Part shown: in pieces, positions 14,231 through 20,761 of the stretch
How the letters are laid out: each line of letters starts with the position of its first letter
Position numbering within the stretch: position 1 is the first letter of the stretch
Source of the DNA: Comamonas avium
Lineage (GTDB): Bacteria > Pseudomonadota > Gammaproteobacteria > Burkholderiales > Burkholderiaceae_C
Assembly: GCF_014836675.1 (NCBI RefSeq)
Contig: NZ_JACSQK010000009.1
Coordinates: 90,840 to 154,839 of the forward strand
Length of the DNA: 64,000 bases
Direction of reading: 5' to 3'
Position numbers and translations under genes: made by a program
The notes under the pieces: model-generated
Seen by the model: the letters and a program-made list of their open reading frames with translations, nothing else
Told to the model about the DNA's origin: nothing
Database searches by the model: none

Positions 14231-14468
14231 CGAGTTCGTCTTGTTGCCCATACCAAGGGAGACTCAGAGTAACAATCAAGCAGTTGTCGTTTGCATCAAG
14301 TAAATGCCCGAGGGATTTGTAGATCTGATCGGGCGTCGAGTTGGTGGAAACCGCATAAGAAGACTCGGAAAGCATTGCCCAATCTGGGTAAAGCTTTTTG
14401 AGCGTCTCCAAAAAAGGCGGGCGGCGTACCTCTTTGTTTAGGTCATACGTAATCAATAAAACTGCCAT
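14202..14468 (-). CDS. Small ferredoxin-fold-like protein, Cas2/SinR-like (copy 2)
   Basis: This 88-residue protein begins MAVLLITYDLNKEVRRPPFLETLKKLYPDW with the strand-YDL-helix start of small Cas2-like folds, then SESSYAVSTNSTPDQIYKSLGHLLDANDNCLIVTLSLPWYG. A strong AAGGAGGAG ribosome site precedes the ATG. The gene lies downstream of cI and three other ORFs on the same strand, so it should be expressed in the lysogen. Proteins of this type also occur as lone genes in plasmids and phages. RNase activity is possible but not implied. Confidence 0.65.
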   Translation of the reverse strand: MAVLLITYDLNKEVRRPPFLETLKKLYPDWAMLSESSYAVSTNSTPDQIYKSLGHLLDANDNCLIVTLSLPWYGQQDELVIQWLKQRL

Positions 14469-14501
14469 ATCTCCTCCTTTGGTTGCAATTAATTCTTGGC
14501 T

Positions 14502-14594
14502 TTACGTCGCCATCCACTCCCAAGCAGCCCACACCAAACCAACCACTACCCAGAAGGCAAAGGCATAGGGAAGGGCGCGGCGTAGGAGGTGCAT
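14502..14594 (-). CDS. Tiny membrane protein in the repressor operon (30 aa)
   Basis: The ORF encodes MHLLRRALPYAFAFWVVVGL and VWAAWEWMAT, a basic start and one membrane span. It begins four bases after the stop of the preceding ORF and ends before the ribosome site of the 14468 gene. Position and profile support it. Confidence 0.45.
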   Translation of the reverse strand: MHLLRRALPYAFAFWVVVGLVWAAWEWMAT

Positions 14595-14597
14595 CAG

Positions 14598-14669
14598 TCA
14601 AACTTGCTTGAACGTCCGCCGGCCTTTGAGGCGGCCAGCGACTTTCACAGCATCAGCTGCAGAACTCAT
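14598..14669 (-). CDS. Possible 23-codon ORF in the repressor operon
   Basis: MSSAADAVKVAGRLKGRRTF plus three residues; it overlaps the end of the 15159 gene in another frame and ends just before the tiny membrane ORF. It is basic and could be a linker product. Support is limited to the tight packing. Confidence 0.3.
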   Translation of the reverse strand: MSSAADAVKVAGRLKGRRTFKQV

Positions 14670-15159
14670 TCCATGCTGACTGAAACGCCCCAGCCTCTAG
14701 CCTTTTGTCGTCTTCAAGAAAGACCATGTCCTTTCCGCCAGCGATAAACCGTTTAAACCCGGCGTAGCCACCAAGTGAGTTCTTAGCGTTGACCTCTCCA
14801 CAGAATCCTATTTGATTTCTGAATTGCGCTGACTCAGGGTCTTTGAGATATAGCATGACCTGTTCTCTAGCCAAGCGCTGGTACTTAATTTCTTGCAACT
14901 GAGCATCGCTATCCGCCTTCTTGCTTTGCAAACTAGAAGTGCTCTTGCTATTTGAGGCAATGACAGCCCCCAAAACAAGGATCGCTAATGCACCAATAAC
15001 CCACACCCAAGCTGCAGAAGATTTTTGATCTGAATCCTTCGCTGCTGGATGAGGGGTCTTGATTGGCCCATCTTCATGTGCTTGCGCCTGATCTTTGGTG
15101 GCAAATCCGACTCCCTTTGAATACCAAAGCCCGTATTTCCCTTGCTCGATAGCCATCAT
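14653..15159 (-). CDS. Membrane-anchored protein downstream of cI (168 aa)
   Basis: The N-terminal region LWYSKGVGFATKDQAQAHED precedes a membrane segment (about residues 50-69, AWVWVIGALAILVLGAVIA). The soluble part has YLKDPESAQFRNQIGFCGEVNAKNSLGGYAGFKRFIAGG, a recurring domain of unknown function in proteobacterial and phage proteins. It lies 65 bases after cI on the same strand, the position held by rexA/rexB in lambda. An envelope-linked exclusion role is inference from position. Confidence 0.65.
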   Translation of the reverse strand: MMAIEQGKYGLWYSKGVGFATKDQAQAHEDGPIKTPHPAAKDSDQKSSAAWVWVIGALAILVLGAVIASNSKSTSSLQSKKADSDAQLQEIKYQRLAREQVMLYLKDPESAQFRNQIGFCGEVNAKNSLGGYAGFKRFIAGGKDMVFLEDDKRLEAGAFQSAWNEFCS

Positions 15160-15223
15160 GCCCCCGATTTCAATATTGATCGCTGCGCCAGACGTTCAAA
15201 ACCTCCCTAGCTCAGACTGAAAA

Positions 15224-15889
15224 TTAAATTAGTCCACCAAGAGAAGCGTCGACCACAACCCCGCACCACACGTCACCAGGCATGAGCTTCAAATACTTCT
15301 CGTCTTTGGGCCAATCCGGGTTAATAGCCTCTAGGTATGGCGCTCCTTCAATCTGGATGTAGCGCTTAAAGGTAGTTTCGTCGGTAGAGCTGCGGCGGAC
15401 AACAACAAAGTTGCTAGGCATGGGGTCAATATCAGGATTGACATGAAGAATCATGCCCTCAGTAAAACTCGGAGACCCCCCTGGGTTCTCCATAGACCGG
15501 CCTCTAACTCTCAGCATGAATCCGCAAGGCCCAAGATTCTTGGTGGATGGTCTCCAGTCTGCCGCGTCAGTTGGCTGAAATATTGGGCACAACTCGGTCC
15601 ATCGGCCTGCTTGTACCTCGGATAGCAATGGGTACATACCTTTCACATCGGGGCCAGGCAATGTGTTTGCCTCTGTTTGCATTTGACCGACGCCTGTTGC
15701 CAGCCAATCGGGGTTGACGCGCAAATACGCAGCGGCCCTTGCATTGTTGGCGGCAGAAAAAGCCTTAGAGAGACCGTCCAATACTCGTTTAACGGCTTGG
15801 TAGCTGACTCCCATGCCTGCGGCGAGCTGGGAAACGGACGCTGAGCGAGCTTCCATCGCTGCCTTTAGGCGATCACTGTATTCAATCAT
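15224..15889 (-). CDS. cI: CI-type prophage repressor (HTH plus S24 peptidase)
   Basis: The N-terminal helix-turn-helix (SVSQLAAGMGVSYQAVKRVLDG) is followed by a self-cleavage site in YPLLSEVQAGRW. The S24 catalytic Ser is in RVRGRSMENPGG and the Lys in ETTFKRYIQ. Such repressors hold the lysogen and cleave themselves with RecA after DNA damage. The ATG at 15889 (MIEYSDRLK) is chosen; an in-frame TTG at 15907 would lie in the operators. Divergent cro lies across three operators. The protein should recognise TGAAT-N4-ATTCA here and at 13454-13514. Confidence 0.93.
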   Translation of the reverse strand: MIEYSDRLKAAMEARSASVSQLAAGMGVSYQAVKRVLDGLSKAFSAANNARAAAYLRVNPDWLATGVGQMQTEANTLPGPDVKGMYPLLSEVQAGRWTELCPIFQPTDAADWRPSTKNLGPCGFMLRVRGRSMENPGGSPSFTEGMILHVNPDIDPMPSNFVVVRRSSTDETTFKRYIQIEGAPYLEAINPDWPKDEKYLKLMPGDVWCGVVVDASLGGLI

Positions 15890-15891
15890 GG

Positions 15892-15950
15892 TTGAAATAT
15901 GCTTCAAAGGGATTGAATAGTGATTGCTTTGGCATCTGAATCATGATTCA
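15892..15950. promoter_or_regulatory. Right operators between cI and cro (OR-like) with rightward promoter
   Basis: Three sites follow the same rule: TGAAATATGCTTCA (15893-15906), TGAATAGTGATTGC (15914-15927) and the perfect TGAATCATGATTCA (15937-15950), spaced 21 and 23 bp. A rightward promoter can be read as TTGAAA (15892-15897), 18 bases, AATAGT (15916-15921), with the first two operators over it. The cI-proximal site is weakest in sequence. Promoter hexamers are only moderate matches. Confidence 0.8.
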
Positions 15951-15958
15951 ATCCGGGT

Positions 15959-16156
15959 ATGAATAAAGATGAAGCTATTGAACAACTGGGTGGCTCCATT
16001 CCGGCTGCCGCAAAAGCAATCGGCGTGAGTTATCAGGCTGTGAATCAGTGGCCTGAAATTCTCCCACCCCGTATCGTTGATCGTGTGCAGGCTGCTTTAT
16101 GGCGCATGCAACAACCCCATGCTCAGGACACAACCCAAGAGGTGGTCCATGGGTGA
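15959..16156 (+). CDS. cro: Cro-like repressor
   Basis: This 65-residue protein, MNKDEAIEQLGGSIPAAAKAIGVSYQAVNQWPEILPPRIVDRVQAAL, has the P22/lambda-group Cro layout: a helix-turn-helix with AVNQWP and the IPPRIVDRV tail. It starts nine bases after the strongest right operator and reads away from cI. A good ribosome site is missing, so translation may depend on a short leader. Its role would be to favour lytic growth by binding the same operators. Confidence 0.88.
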   Translation: MNKDEAIEQLGGSIPAAAKAIGVSYQAVNQWPEILPPRIVDRVQAALWRMQQPHAQDTTQEVVHG

Positions 16157-16613
16157 GCAGCAAACCTTCACATTGCCAGCAGGCACAGTATGCAAGCGCA
16201 ACAGCATCCCCTTCACGCTGCAACACGCAACCCAGATTGATTGCCACCCTGGTGTTTGGCCTTTGATCAAGGGCGAGCCACCAGAGCTTGAGGGTGAAGC
16301 ATTTGCCCAAACGCCACCACCTTTTAAGCCAAGTGCTGGTGCAGTTGTTGAGGCGCTAAAGGCCGCGCGACTGGCGCTGTTATCACACGACAACTGTCTG
16401 ATTACAGACAGGCCGGACTTGCCTCTGTCACGAGAGACGTGCTGGACAACAGACTTCTCTCGGCAGCTTGAGCTGATTGATGTGGCTATCGCCCGTACTG
16501 CTTCTCTATGTGCAAATGAAAGTACGTGCCTGCGGACGACGTCGAAATCAAGCCCTGCCATATGTGAGCAGGGACCCCGTAGTAATCGTAGCCCAGAGCA
16601 GGATCGCTTGTGA
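16149..16613 (+). CDS. Early protein after cro, 3' end overlapped by an antisense gene
   Basis: The ATG at 16149 overlaps the cro stop (ATGGGTGA). The N-terminal 110 residues (FTLPAGTVCKRNSIPFTL, FKPSAGAVVEALKAARLALLSHDN, FSRQLELIDVAIARTA) are protein-like. From about 16486 the reading turns into an unlikely Ser/Cys/Arg-rich tail that is antisense to the KTSC gene. The ancestral gene probably ended near there, and insertion of the KTSC gene extended the frame. Function unknown; a CII-like role cannot be supported from the sequence. Confidence 0.55.
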   Translation: MGEQQTFTLPAGTVCKRNSIPFTLQHATQIDCHPGVWPLIKGEPPELEGEAFAQTPPPFKPSAGAVVEALKAARLALLSHDNCLITDRPDLPLSRETCWTTDFSRQLELIDVAIARTASLCANESTCLRTTSKSSPAICEQGPRSNRSPEQDRL

Positions 16614-16692
16614 ACCAGATCGTAAGCGTTCGCGACTCTGCACTGTATCCAGCCCGTCTGATGGCTGATGAATTCAAGTTCCGAATTTCCAT
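16486..16692 (-). CDS. KTSC-domain protein (antisense accessory gene)
   Basis: This 68-residue protein is a single KTSC domain: SSAIRRAGYSAESRTLTIWF, then YDYYGVPAHIWQGLISTSSAGTYFHLHI. In the family the fold is small and RNA-binding has been proposed; evidence is thin. GGGAGG lies five bases before the ATG. It is the only leftward gene in the right early operon, which marks it as a later insertion. A second, secreted KTSC protein is at 44097-44444. Confidence 0.8.
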   Translation of the reverse strand: MEIRNLNSSAIRRAGYSAESRTLTIWFTSDPALGYDYYGVPAHIWQGLISTSSAGTYFHLHIEKQYGR

Positions 16693-16780
16693 GTCTGCCT
16701 CCCTTGGAGCTATTGATGGTTGTGTCAGCAGCTCCATCGTAGCCCAGGGTGTGGTGGGCACCATTTAAGGGATAGGTGCC

Positions 16781-17209
16781 ATGCAAACACCTCACACCAA
16801 TTTCTCTCCTGCAGAAGCTGCCGCTTTCAAGAAGGTGGTTGCTGCTATTGCAGGCTTGGAACCGGATCAGGTTCTGAAGATCTTCGAGCACGTTCAAAGC
16901 CAACTGTCGGACGAGGGCGACGACATGCCCATGTTTGCCCGTGGCATTGCTGGGCCGCTTGGAAAGCTGGACTTCCCGCTCAAGACCAAGGTGGACGAAC
17001 AAACCCATACCTTGTTCCTGCAGCAGTGCAACATGCGCCGCACTGATACCAGCAGTGTGCTGCGCGATGCCGTCTACGCCATGACGTATGGGAAGACGCA
17101 TACCCAGATGGTGATTGAAAAAGCGAGCCATGACGATCAGTGTGCCCAAGCGATGACTAGGCTCATAGGGCCTATGTGGGGCCCCGAATCGAAAGGGGGT
17201 GGCCGATGA
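16781..17209 (+). CDS. Early protein of unknown function (142 aa)
   Basis: The product is helical, with PAEAAAFKKVVAAIAGLEPDQVLKIFEHVQSQLSD and a middle TKVDEQTHTLFLQQCNMRRTDTSSVLRDAVYAMTYGKTHTQMV. The second half looks like a ribbon-helix-helix or helical DNA-binding element (one strand, then SSVLRDAVYAMTYG). Regulatory activity would fit its place before the replication genes, but this is inference. Its stop overlaps the start of the O-like gene (ATGA). Confidence 0.6.
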   Translation: MQTPHTNFSPAEAAAFKKVVAAIAGLEPDQVLKIFEHVQSQLSDEGDDMPMFARGIAGPLGKLDFPLKTKVDEQTHTLFLQQCNMRRTDTSSVLRDAVYAMTYGKTHTQMVIEKASHDDQCAQAMTRLIGPMWGPESKGGGR

Positions 17210-17568
17210 GCACGATCATCATGTCCGCATGCTGGGACTTGCAAGGCATGACGCCTGCGCAAAAGGCGGTGCTTGTGTCGCTGGCAGACCAGGCCAATGA
17301 CTCGGGCGTGTGCTGGCCGGGTATCAAGACTATTGAGCGGCGCACTTGCTTGTCTGAGCGCGCTGTTCAGGAGGCTTTGCGCTGGCTGCAAACCACAGGC
17401 GCTGTTTATCGTGATTACCAGCCCAACAAGACCACGGTTTACACAGTAACGCCTCAAAATTTTGACCCTGCCAAGGCACCATCAAAGCGAGAAAGAAACA
17501 GGGGTGCAGATGGCGCACCCCCCGCAGATAGCGCACCCCCCCGCAAATGGCGCACCGGGTGCAGGTAG
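17206..17568 (+). CDS. Replication protein O-like, N-terminal reading frame
   Basis: The frame encodes a winged-helix domain typical of phage O-type initiators: MTPAQKAVLVSLADQANDSGVCWPGIKTIERRTCLSERAVQEALRWLQTTGAVYR and TTVYTVTPQNF. It then runs into an Ala/Pro repeat and stops at 17568. One C fewer in the seven-C run at 17536-17542 would join it smoothly to the second frame (17510-18115), giving a protein of about 300 residues. The N-terminal domain should bind the origin iterons that lie inside the gene. Confidence 0.75.
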   Translation: MSTIIMSACWDLQGMTPAQKAVLVSLADQANDSGVCWPGIKTIERRTCLSERAVQEALRWLQTTGAVYRDYQPNKTTVYTVTPQNFDPAKAPSKRERNRGADGAPPADSAPPRKWRTGCR

Positions 17569-17640
17569 CGCACCACCCCCCGCAGGAGGCGCACCTCTAG
17601 ACCCGCAGGAGGCGCACCCCACCCCCGCAGCAGGCGCACC
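17506..17640 (+). repeat. Seven iterons inside the O-like gene, candidate replication origin
   Basis: The 14-mer GCARRWRGCGCACC occurs at 17506, 17524, 17543, 17561, 17582, 17604 and (GCAGCAGG variant) 17627, with spacing 18, 19, 18, 21, 22 and 23. A-rich DNA follows directly (17640-17685). Lambda carries its origin in the same way, iterons plus an A-rich tract in the middle of gene O. The repeats also encode the Ala/Pro linker, so coding and origin use overlap. Confidence 0.7.
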
Positions 17641-18115
17641 CAAATCTAAAGGGAACCGTAAAGGAACCATCAAAGAACCTTTTCCGCCTGCTTCGCAGCC
17701 GGGGCAGCAAGGCGTTGATTCTGAGAAGCAAGCGAAAGAGGAGGCGTTCAAAGAGTTGTGCCGCGAGACGTGGAATGCGTACAGCGCCGCCTATGCGCTG
17801 CGCTACAAAACCGAGCCTGTGCGCAACGCTAAGGTGAACACGGCAATTGCGCAGTTTGTGAAGCGGATTGGCAAAGAGGCACCGGACGTGGCGAAGTGGT
17901 TTGTGGCCAGCGCTGAAGAGGCGTTCATCCTCAAGCGCTTCCATGACGTTGGGGACTTGCTGGCTTCGTGCGAGGCGTACCGCACTCAATGGGCCGTGGG
18001 TGCTACGGCCCAAACCCAGTCTGGCAACTTGAACAAGCAAGAGGCACTTGAGCGGCGAAACCGCCGTGTCGGTGAGGCTTGGGCGTCGCAGGGAGGTGAG
18101 CATGCAGCAGCATGA
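17510..18115 (+). CDS. Replication protein O-like, C-terminal reading frame
   Basis: The frame holds an Ala/Pro-rich linker (to about residue 55) and then FKELCRETWNAYSAAYALRYKTEPVRNAKVNTAIAQFVKRIGKEAPDVAKWFVASAEEAFILKRFHDVGDLLASCEAYRTQWAVG. That is the C-terminal domain found fused to the upstream winged helix in related phages, as I recall. An ATG at 17510 preceded by CAGGGG could start it independently. Alternatively it is reached by a one-base slip in the C7 run, or the run is a disrupting mutation. Confidence 0.7.
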   Translation: MAHPPQIAHPPANGAPGAGSAPPPAGGAPLDPQEAHPTPAAGAPKSKGNRKGTIKEPFPPASQPGQQGVDSEKQAKEEAFKELCRETWNAYSAAYALRYKTEPVRNAKVNTAIAQFVKRIGKEAPDVAKWFVASAEEAFILKRFHDVGDLLASCEAYRTQWAVGATAQTQSGNLNKQEALERRNRRVGEAWASQGGEHAAA

Positions 18116-18761
18116 ACGTGGCGCATTTGCCGATCTACTCACCGATGTGATGGCCTATTACGGCAAGGACGTGTCCGAGTTCTTGCTCGGCGTGTGGTGG
18201 AGCGCTTGCGAATCGTTCGACATGTCTCAGGTGTCCAAGGCGATTCAAAAGCACGCTTGCGATCCTGAACGCGGTCAGTTCGCCCCCAAGGTGGCTGATG
18301 TGGTCCGGGCGCTGCAGGGCACCAGCACCGACCGTGCTGCATTGGCGTGGGGCAAGGTGCTGGAAGCCATGGGTGCTGTGGGTGCTTACACAGACGTCGT
18401 TTTTGATGACCCGGCGATACACGCCGTGATCGAAGACCTTGGCGGCTGGCCAAAGGTTTGTCGCACTGAAGTGGCCGAACTTTCCTACGTTCAGCACCGT
18501 TTCCAAGTGGCACACAAAGCCTATACCGAGCGCGGCCAGTTCGACTACCAACGCCGATTGGCTGGCGACAGATCACCGGACCACGAATACAGCAGCCGCG
18601 GCATTCCTCTGCCTCGCCCCGCCTTGGTGGGCAACCGTGAATCAGCCATCGCGGTACTGAAGAACGGCGCGGTGGCAGGCAAGACGCTGATCACATCGCT
18701 ACCAAAGCAGGCCATGCAGTTGCTGGCTAACACCACCACAGCAAAGGAGCAGCGCGCATGA
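18102..18761 (+). CDS. P-like replication accessory protein (DUF6475-type)
   Basis: This 219-residue protein has FADLLTDVMAYYGKDVSEFLLGVWWSACESFDMSQVSKAIQKHACDPERGQFAPKVADVVRALQG, the pattern of helical phage proteins placed right after O-like initiators. Its position suggests helicase loading. GGGAGGTGAG precedes the ATG at 18102, so the longer frame from 18048 is not used. The ATG lies inside the end of the O-like C-terminal frame and the stop overlaps the rha-like start. Confidence 0.75.
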   Translation: MQQHERGAFADLLTDVMAYYGKDVSEFLLGVWWSACESFDMSQVSKAIQKHACDPERGQFAPKVADVVRALQGTSTDRAALAWGKVLEAMGAVGAYTDVVFDDPAIHAVIEDLGGWPKVCRTEVAELSYVQHRFQVAHKAYTERGQFDYQRRLAGDRSPDHEYSSRGIPLPRPALVGNRESAIAVLKNGAVAGKTLITSLPKQAMQLLANTTTAKEQRA

Positions 18762-19453
18762 ATGTACTGATGAATACTGCTGCGGCTCTGACCATGAGCA
18801 GCTTGGAAATCTCAGACTTGGTGGAGTCGCGTCACGACAACGTGAAAGTCACGATTGAGCGTCTGGCAGCGCGAGGCGTAATCCAACTCCCTGCATTGCA
18901 GGAAGTTCGCAATCACATAGGGCAGATTGTGAGCGTCTACCCACTTGAGAAGCGAGATAGCTATGTCGTCGTGGCGCAGCTGTCGCCGGAGTTCACTGCG
19001 CGTTTGGTTGACCGCTGGCAGGAGCTGGAGGCCAAGCAGGGTCCTGTACTGCCACAAACCATGGCGCAGGCGCTGCGCATGGCAGCAGAGCAGGCAGAGC
19101 ACATCGAGGTGCAGGAGGCACAACTGCGCGAGGCTGCGCCAAAAGTCGAATACGTTGATCGCTACGTGGCTGCCAATGGTGCGAAGGGTTTCCGGCAGGT
19201 GGCCAAGTTGCTGAACGCGAACGAACCCGACTTCCGCCTGTTTCTGCAGGAAAAAAAGATCATGTACCGCTTGGGCAATGAGTGGACTGCGTATCAGAAC
19301 CACATTGATGCAGGCCGCTTTGTGGTCAAGACCGGAGTGGCAACGCGTAACGAGCATGCATTCAGCACAACCAAGTTCACGCCCAAGGGTGTTGAGTGGA
19401 TTGCTGGTGAGTGGGCCAAGCACCAGGTGGCGCAGAAGGTGGTGGCTGCATGA
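18758..19453 (+). CDS. Rha-family regulator with KilAC antirepressor domain
   Basis: This 231-residue protein joins an N-terminal Rha domain (MSSLEISDLVESRHDNVKVTIERLAARGVI...YPLEKRDSYVVVAQLSPEFTARLVDRWQELE) to a C-terminal KilAC domain (YVAANGAKGFRQVAKLLNANEPDFRLFLQEKKIMYRLGNEWTAYQNHIDAGRF). Such proteins act as phage antirepressors or DNA-binding regulators. It overlaps its upstream neighbour (ATGA) in a tightly packed operon. The prophage carries two further antirepressors, at 45999 and 57062. Confidence 0.9.
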   Translation: MNVLMNTAAALTMSSLEISDLVESRHDNVKVTIERLAARGVIQLPALQEVRNHIGQIVSVYPLEKRDSYVVVAQLSPEFTARLVDRWQELEAKQGPVLPQTMAQALRMAAEQAEHIEVQEAQLREAAPKVEYVDRYVAANGAKGFRQVAKLLNANEPDFRLFLQEKKIMYRLGNEWTAYQNHIDAGRFVVKTGVATRNEHAFSTTKFTPKGVEWIAGEWAKHQVAQKVVAA

Positions 19454-19800
19454 ATGTGTTGAATATCACGCTGCCATGGCCGCCCAAAGAACTGAGCCCC
19501 AATGCGCGTCTGCACTGGAGCAAGCTGGCCAAGGCCAAGAAGTCATACCGCCACGTGTGTGCAGTACAGGCCAAAGTGCAGGGTGTACAACGCATTCAGG
19601 CAGACAAGCTGCACTTGTCGCTGACGTTTTACCCACCAACGCGCCGAGCTTTCGACCTGGACAACGCGCTGGCCCGCATGAAGTCCGGTTTGGATGGCCT
19701 GGCAGACGTGCTGGGTGTTGATGACCGCCACTGGAGTCTGAGTATTGCTCGCGCTGATGAAATTGGCGGCATGGTGAAGGTAGAGGTGCGCCGTGTCTGA
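19450..19800 (+). CDS. rusA: RusA-type Holliday junction resolvase
   Basis: This 116-residue protein has the RusA signature: ITLPWPPKELSPNARLHWSKLAKAKKSYR and RRAFDLDNALARMKSGLDGLADVLGVDDRHW, with the Asp residues of the metal site (DLDN, DGLAD, DD). It cuts Holliday junctions in phage recombination and replication. The ATG at 19450 overlaps the previous stop; longer readings in this and other frames are shadows. Confidence 0.92.
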   Translation: MNVLNITLPWPPKELSPNARLHWSKLAKAKKSYRHVCAVQAKVQGVQRIQADKLHLSLTFYPPTRRAFDLDNALARMKSGLDGLADVLGVDDRHWSLSIARADEIGGMVKVEVRRV

Positions 19801-20032
19801 GTCGCGCATTCCTCAAGGTGGCCTGCGCAAGCCACGCTCCAAATACCCAATCAGCAGTGCCACATCCATGCGCCAGCACATCGACCGCATAAAAGACGGG
19901 CGCTACCGCGTGTGGAACTCGAAAGAAAACCGCTGCTGCAGGCCTGTGCAAGTTGGCGTGGCGCTAATTTGCGTGGTGGATGACTTTGGCGTGCTGCAGG
20001 TGGTGGAGCAGGAGGGCTATCCATGGCATTGA
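19793..20032 (+). CDS. Small early protein (79 aa)
   Basis: The GTG start overlaps the rusA stop (GTGTCTGA). The product MSESRIPQGGLRKPRSKYPI contains ATSMRQHIDRIKDGRYRVWNSKENRCCRPVQVGVALICVVDDFGVLQVVEQ. No family was recognised. Its end overlaps the NinG-like gene. The coupling on both sides supports it. Confidence 0.65.
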   Translation: MSESRIPQGGLRKPRSKYPISSATSMRQHIDRIKDGRYRVWNSKENRCCRPVQVGVALICVVDDFGVLQVVEQEGYPWH

Positions 20033-20700
20033 CCACCAAGCCCCCCAAGGCGCGCAAGTGCAAGGCGTGCCCCTGTGTTTTCGTTCCATCACGTCCCATG
20101 CAATCGGTGTGTTCGCACAAGTGCGCAAGCGCGCAATCTAAACCAACCAATAAACCGCTGAAATCAAACAAGCGCGATGACATACAAGCGCCCGATGCTC
20201 ACATTATTGATGGGGATGAGCGCTTTGTTGTCCAGGATGATGACCGCCATGCTGCCCGCGCTTCGCGCCAACTCGTCAGTGCACAAGAGACACGCGAGCT
20301 TGTGGCGTTGGTGGGTGTGGCTGCCTTGGTCAGCACGGACGCGCCCAGCTGCACAGCCATCGTGAAGGAATGCGCCATCCGCCATGAAGGCTACCGCCGC
20401 CTTGTTGCCAGCATGCGCTGCTGCTGGTGTGGACGCGAAGGCCGCAGCAACCACGCCCATGAAAACGAAGGCAAGGGCATGGGCTTGAAGCTCGATGACC
20501 GCCGTGCCATGCCCTTGTGCGTAGATGACATGGGCCAGCACGGCTGTCATTACGCTTTTGATCAGTACAGCCTGATTGATGGTGGTCGTGATGCCCACGT
20601 TGAGCTGGGCCGTGCCATGGCTGCAGCAACACGCCAATTCATTCGTGACGCGGGGCAGTGGCCAAAGGATTTACCGCTGTGGAAGGACGTGCCAGATTAA
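20023..20700 (+). CDS. NinG-like zinc domain fused to an HNH-type nuclease domain
   Basis: The N-terminus KARKCKACPCVFVPSRPMQSVCSHKCA is the NinG-type Cys4 start of lambdoid recombination proteins. The C-terminal 90 residues, MRCCWCGREGRSNHAHENEGKGMGLKLDDRRAMPLCVDDMGQHGCHYAFDQYSLIDGGR, carry CxxC, an NHAHEN block and a final Cys/His pair. This matches the DUF968/YbcO-type HNH nuclease layout. In lambda relatives the two functions are usually separate genes, so this looks like a fusion. Role inferred: processing of recombination intermediates, beside RusA. Confidence 0.75.
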   Translation: MALTTKPPKARKCKACPCVFVPSRPMQSVCSHKCASAQSKPTNKPLKSNKRDDIQAPDAHIIDGDERFVVQDDDRHAARASRQLVSAQETRELVALVGVAALVSTDAPSCTAIVKECAIRHEGYRRLVASMRCCWCGREGRSNHAHENEGKGMGLKLDDRRAMPLCVDDMGQHGCHYAFDQYSLIDGGRDAHVELGRAMAAATRQFIRDAGQWPKDLPLWKDVPD

Positions 20701-20761
20701 ACGGACACAAGAGAACGAGCACACGGTGATGAAGCAATACCAAGACTATTAAACGCAACGA

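Noticed and set aside
13603..14468. CRISPR system suggested by the Cas2-fold-like pair
   Set aside because: There is no cas1, no other cas gene and no spaced direct repeats nearby; lone Cas2/SinR-like proteins are known outside CRISPR.
16097..17149. 350-codon leftward ORF over the genes after cro
   Set aside because: It crosses the KTSC gene and two rightward genes and has shadow-like composition.
17506..17640. CRISPR array in the repeat cluster
   Set aside because: The units are short, imperfect, inside a coding sequence and without unique spacers; they fit origin iterons.
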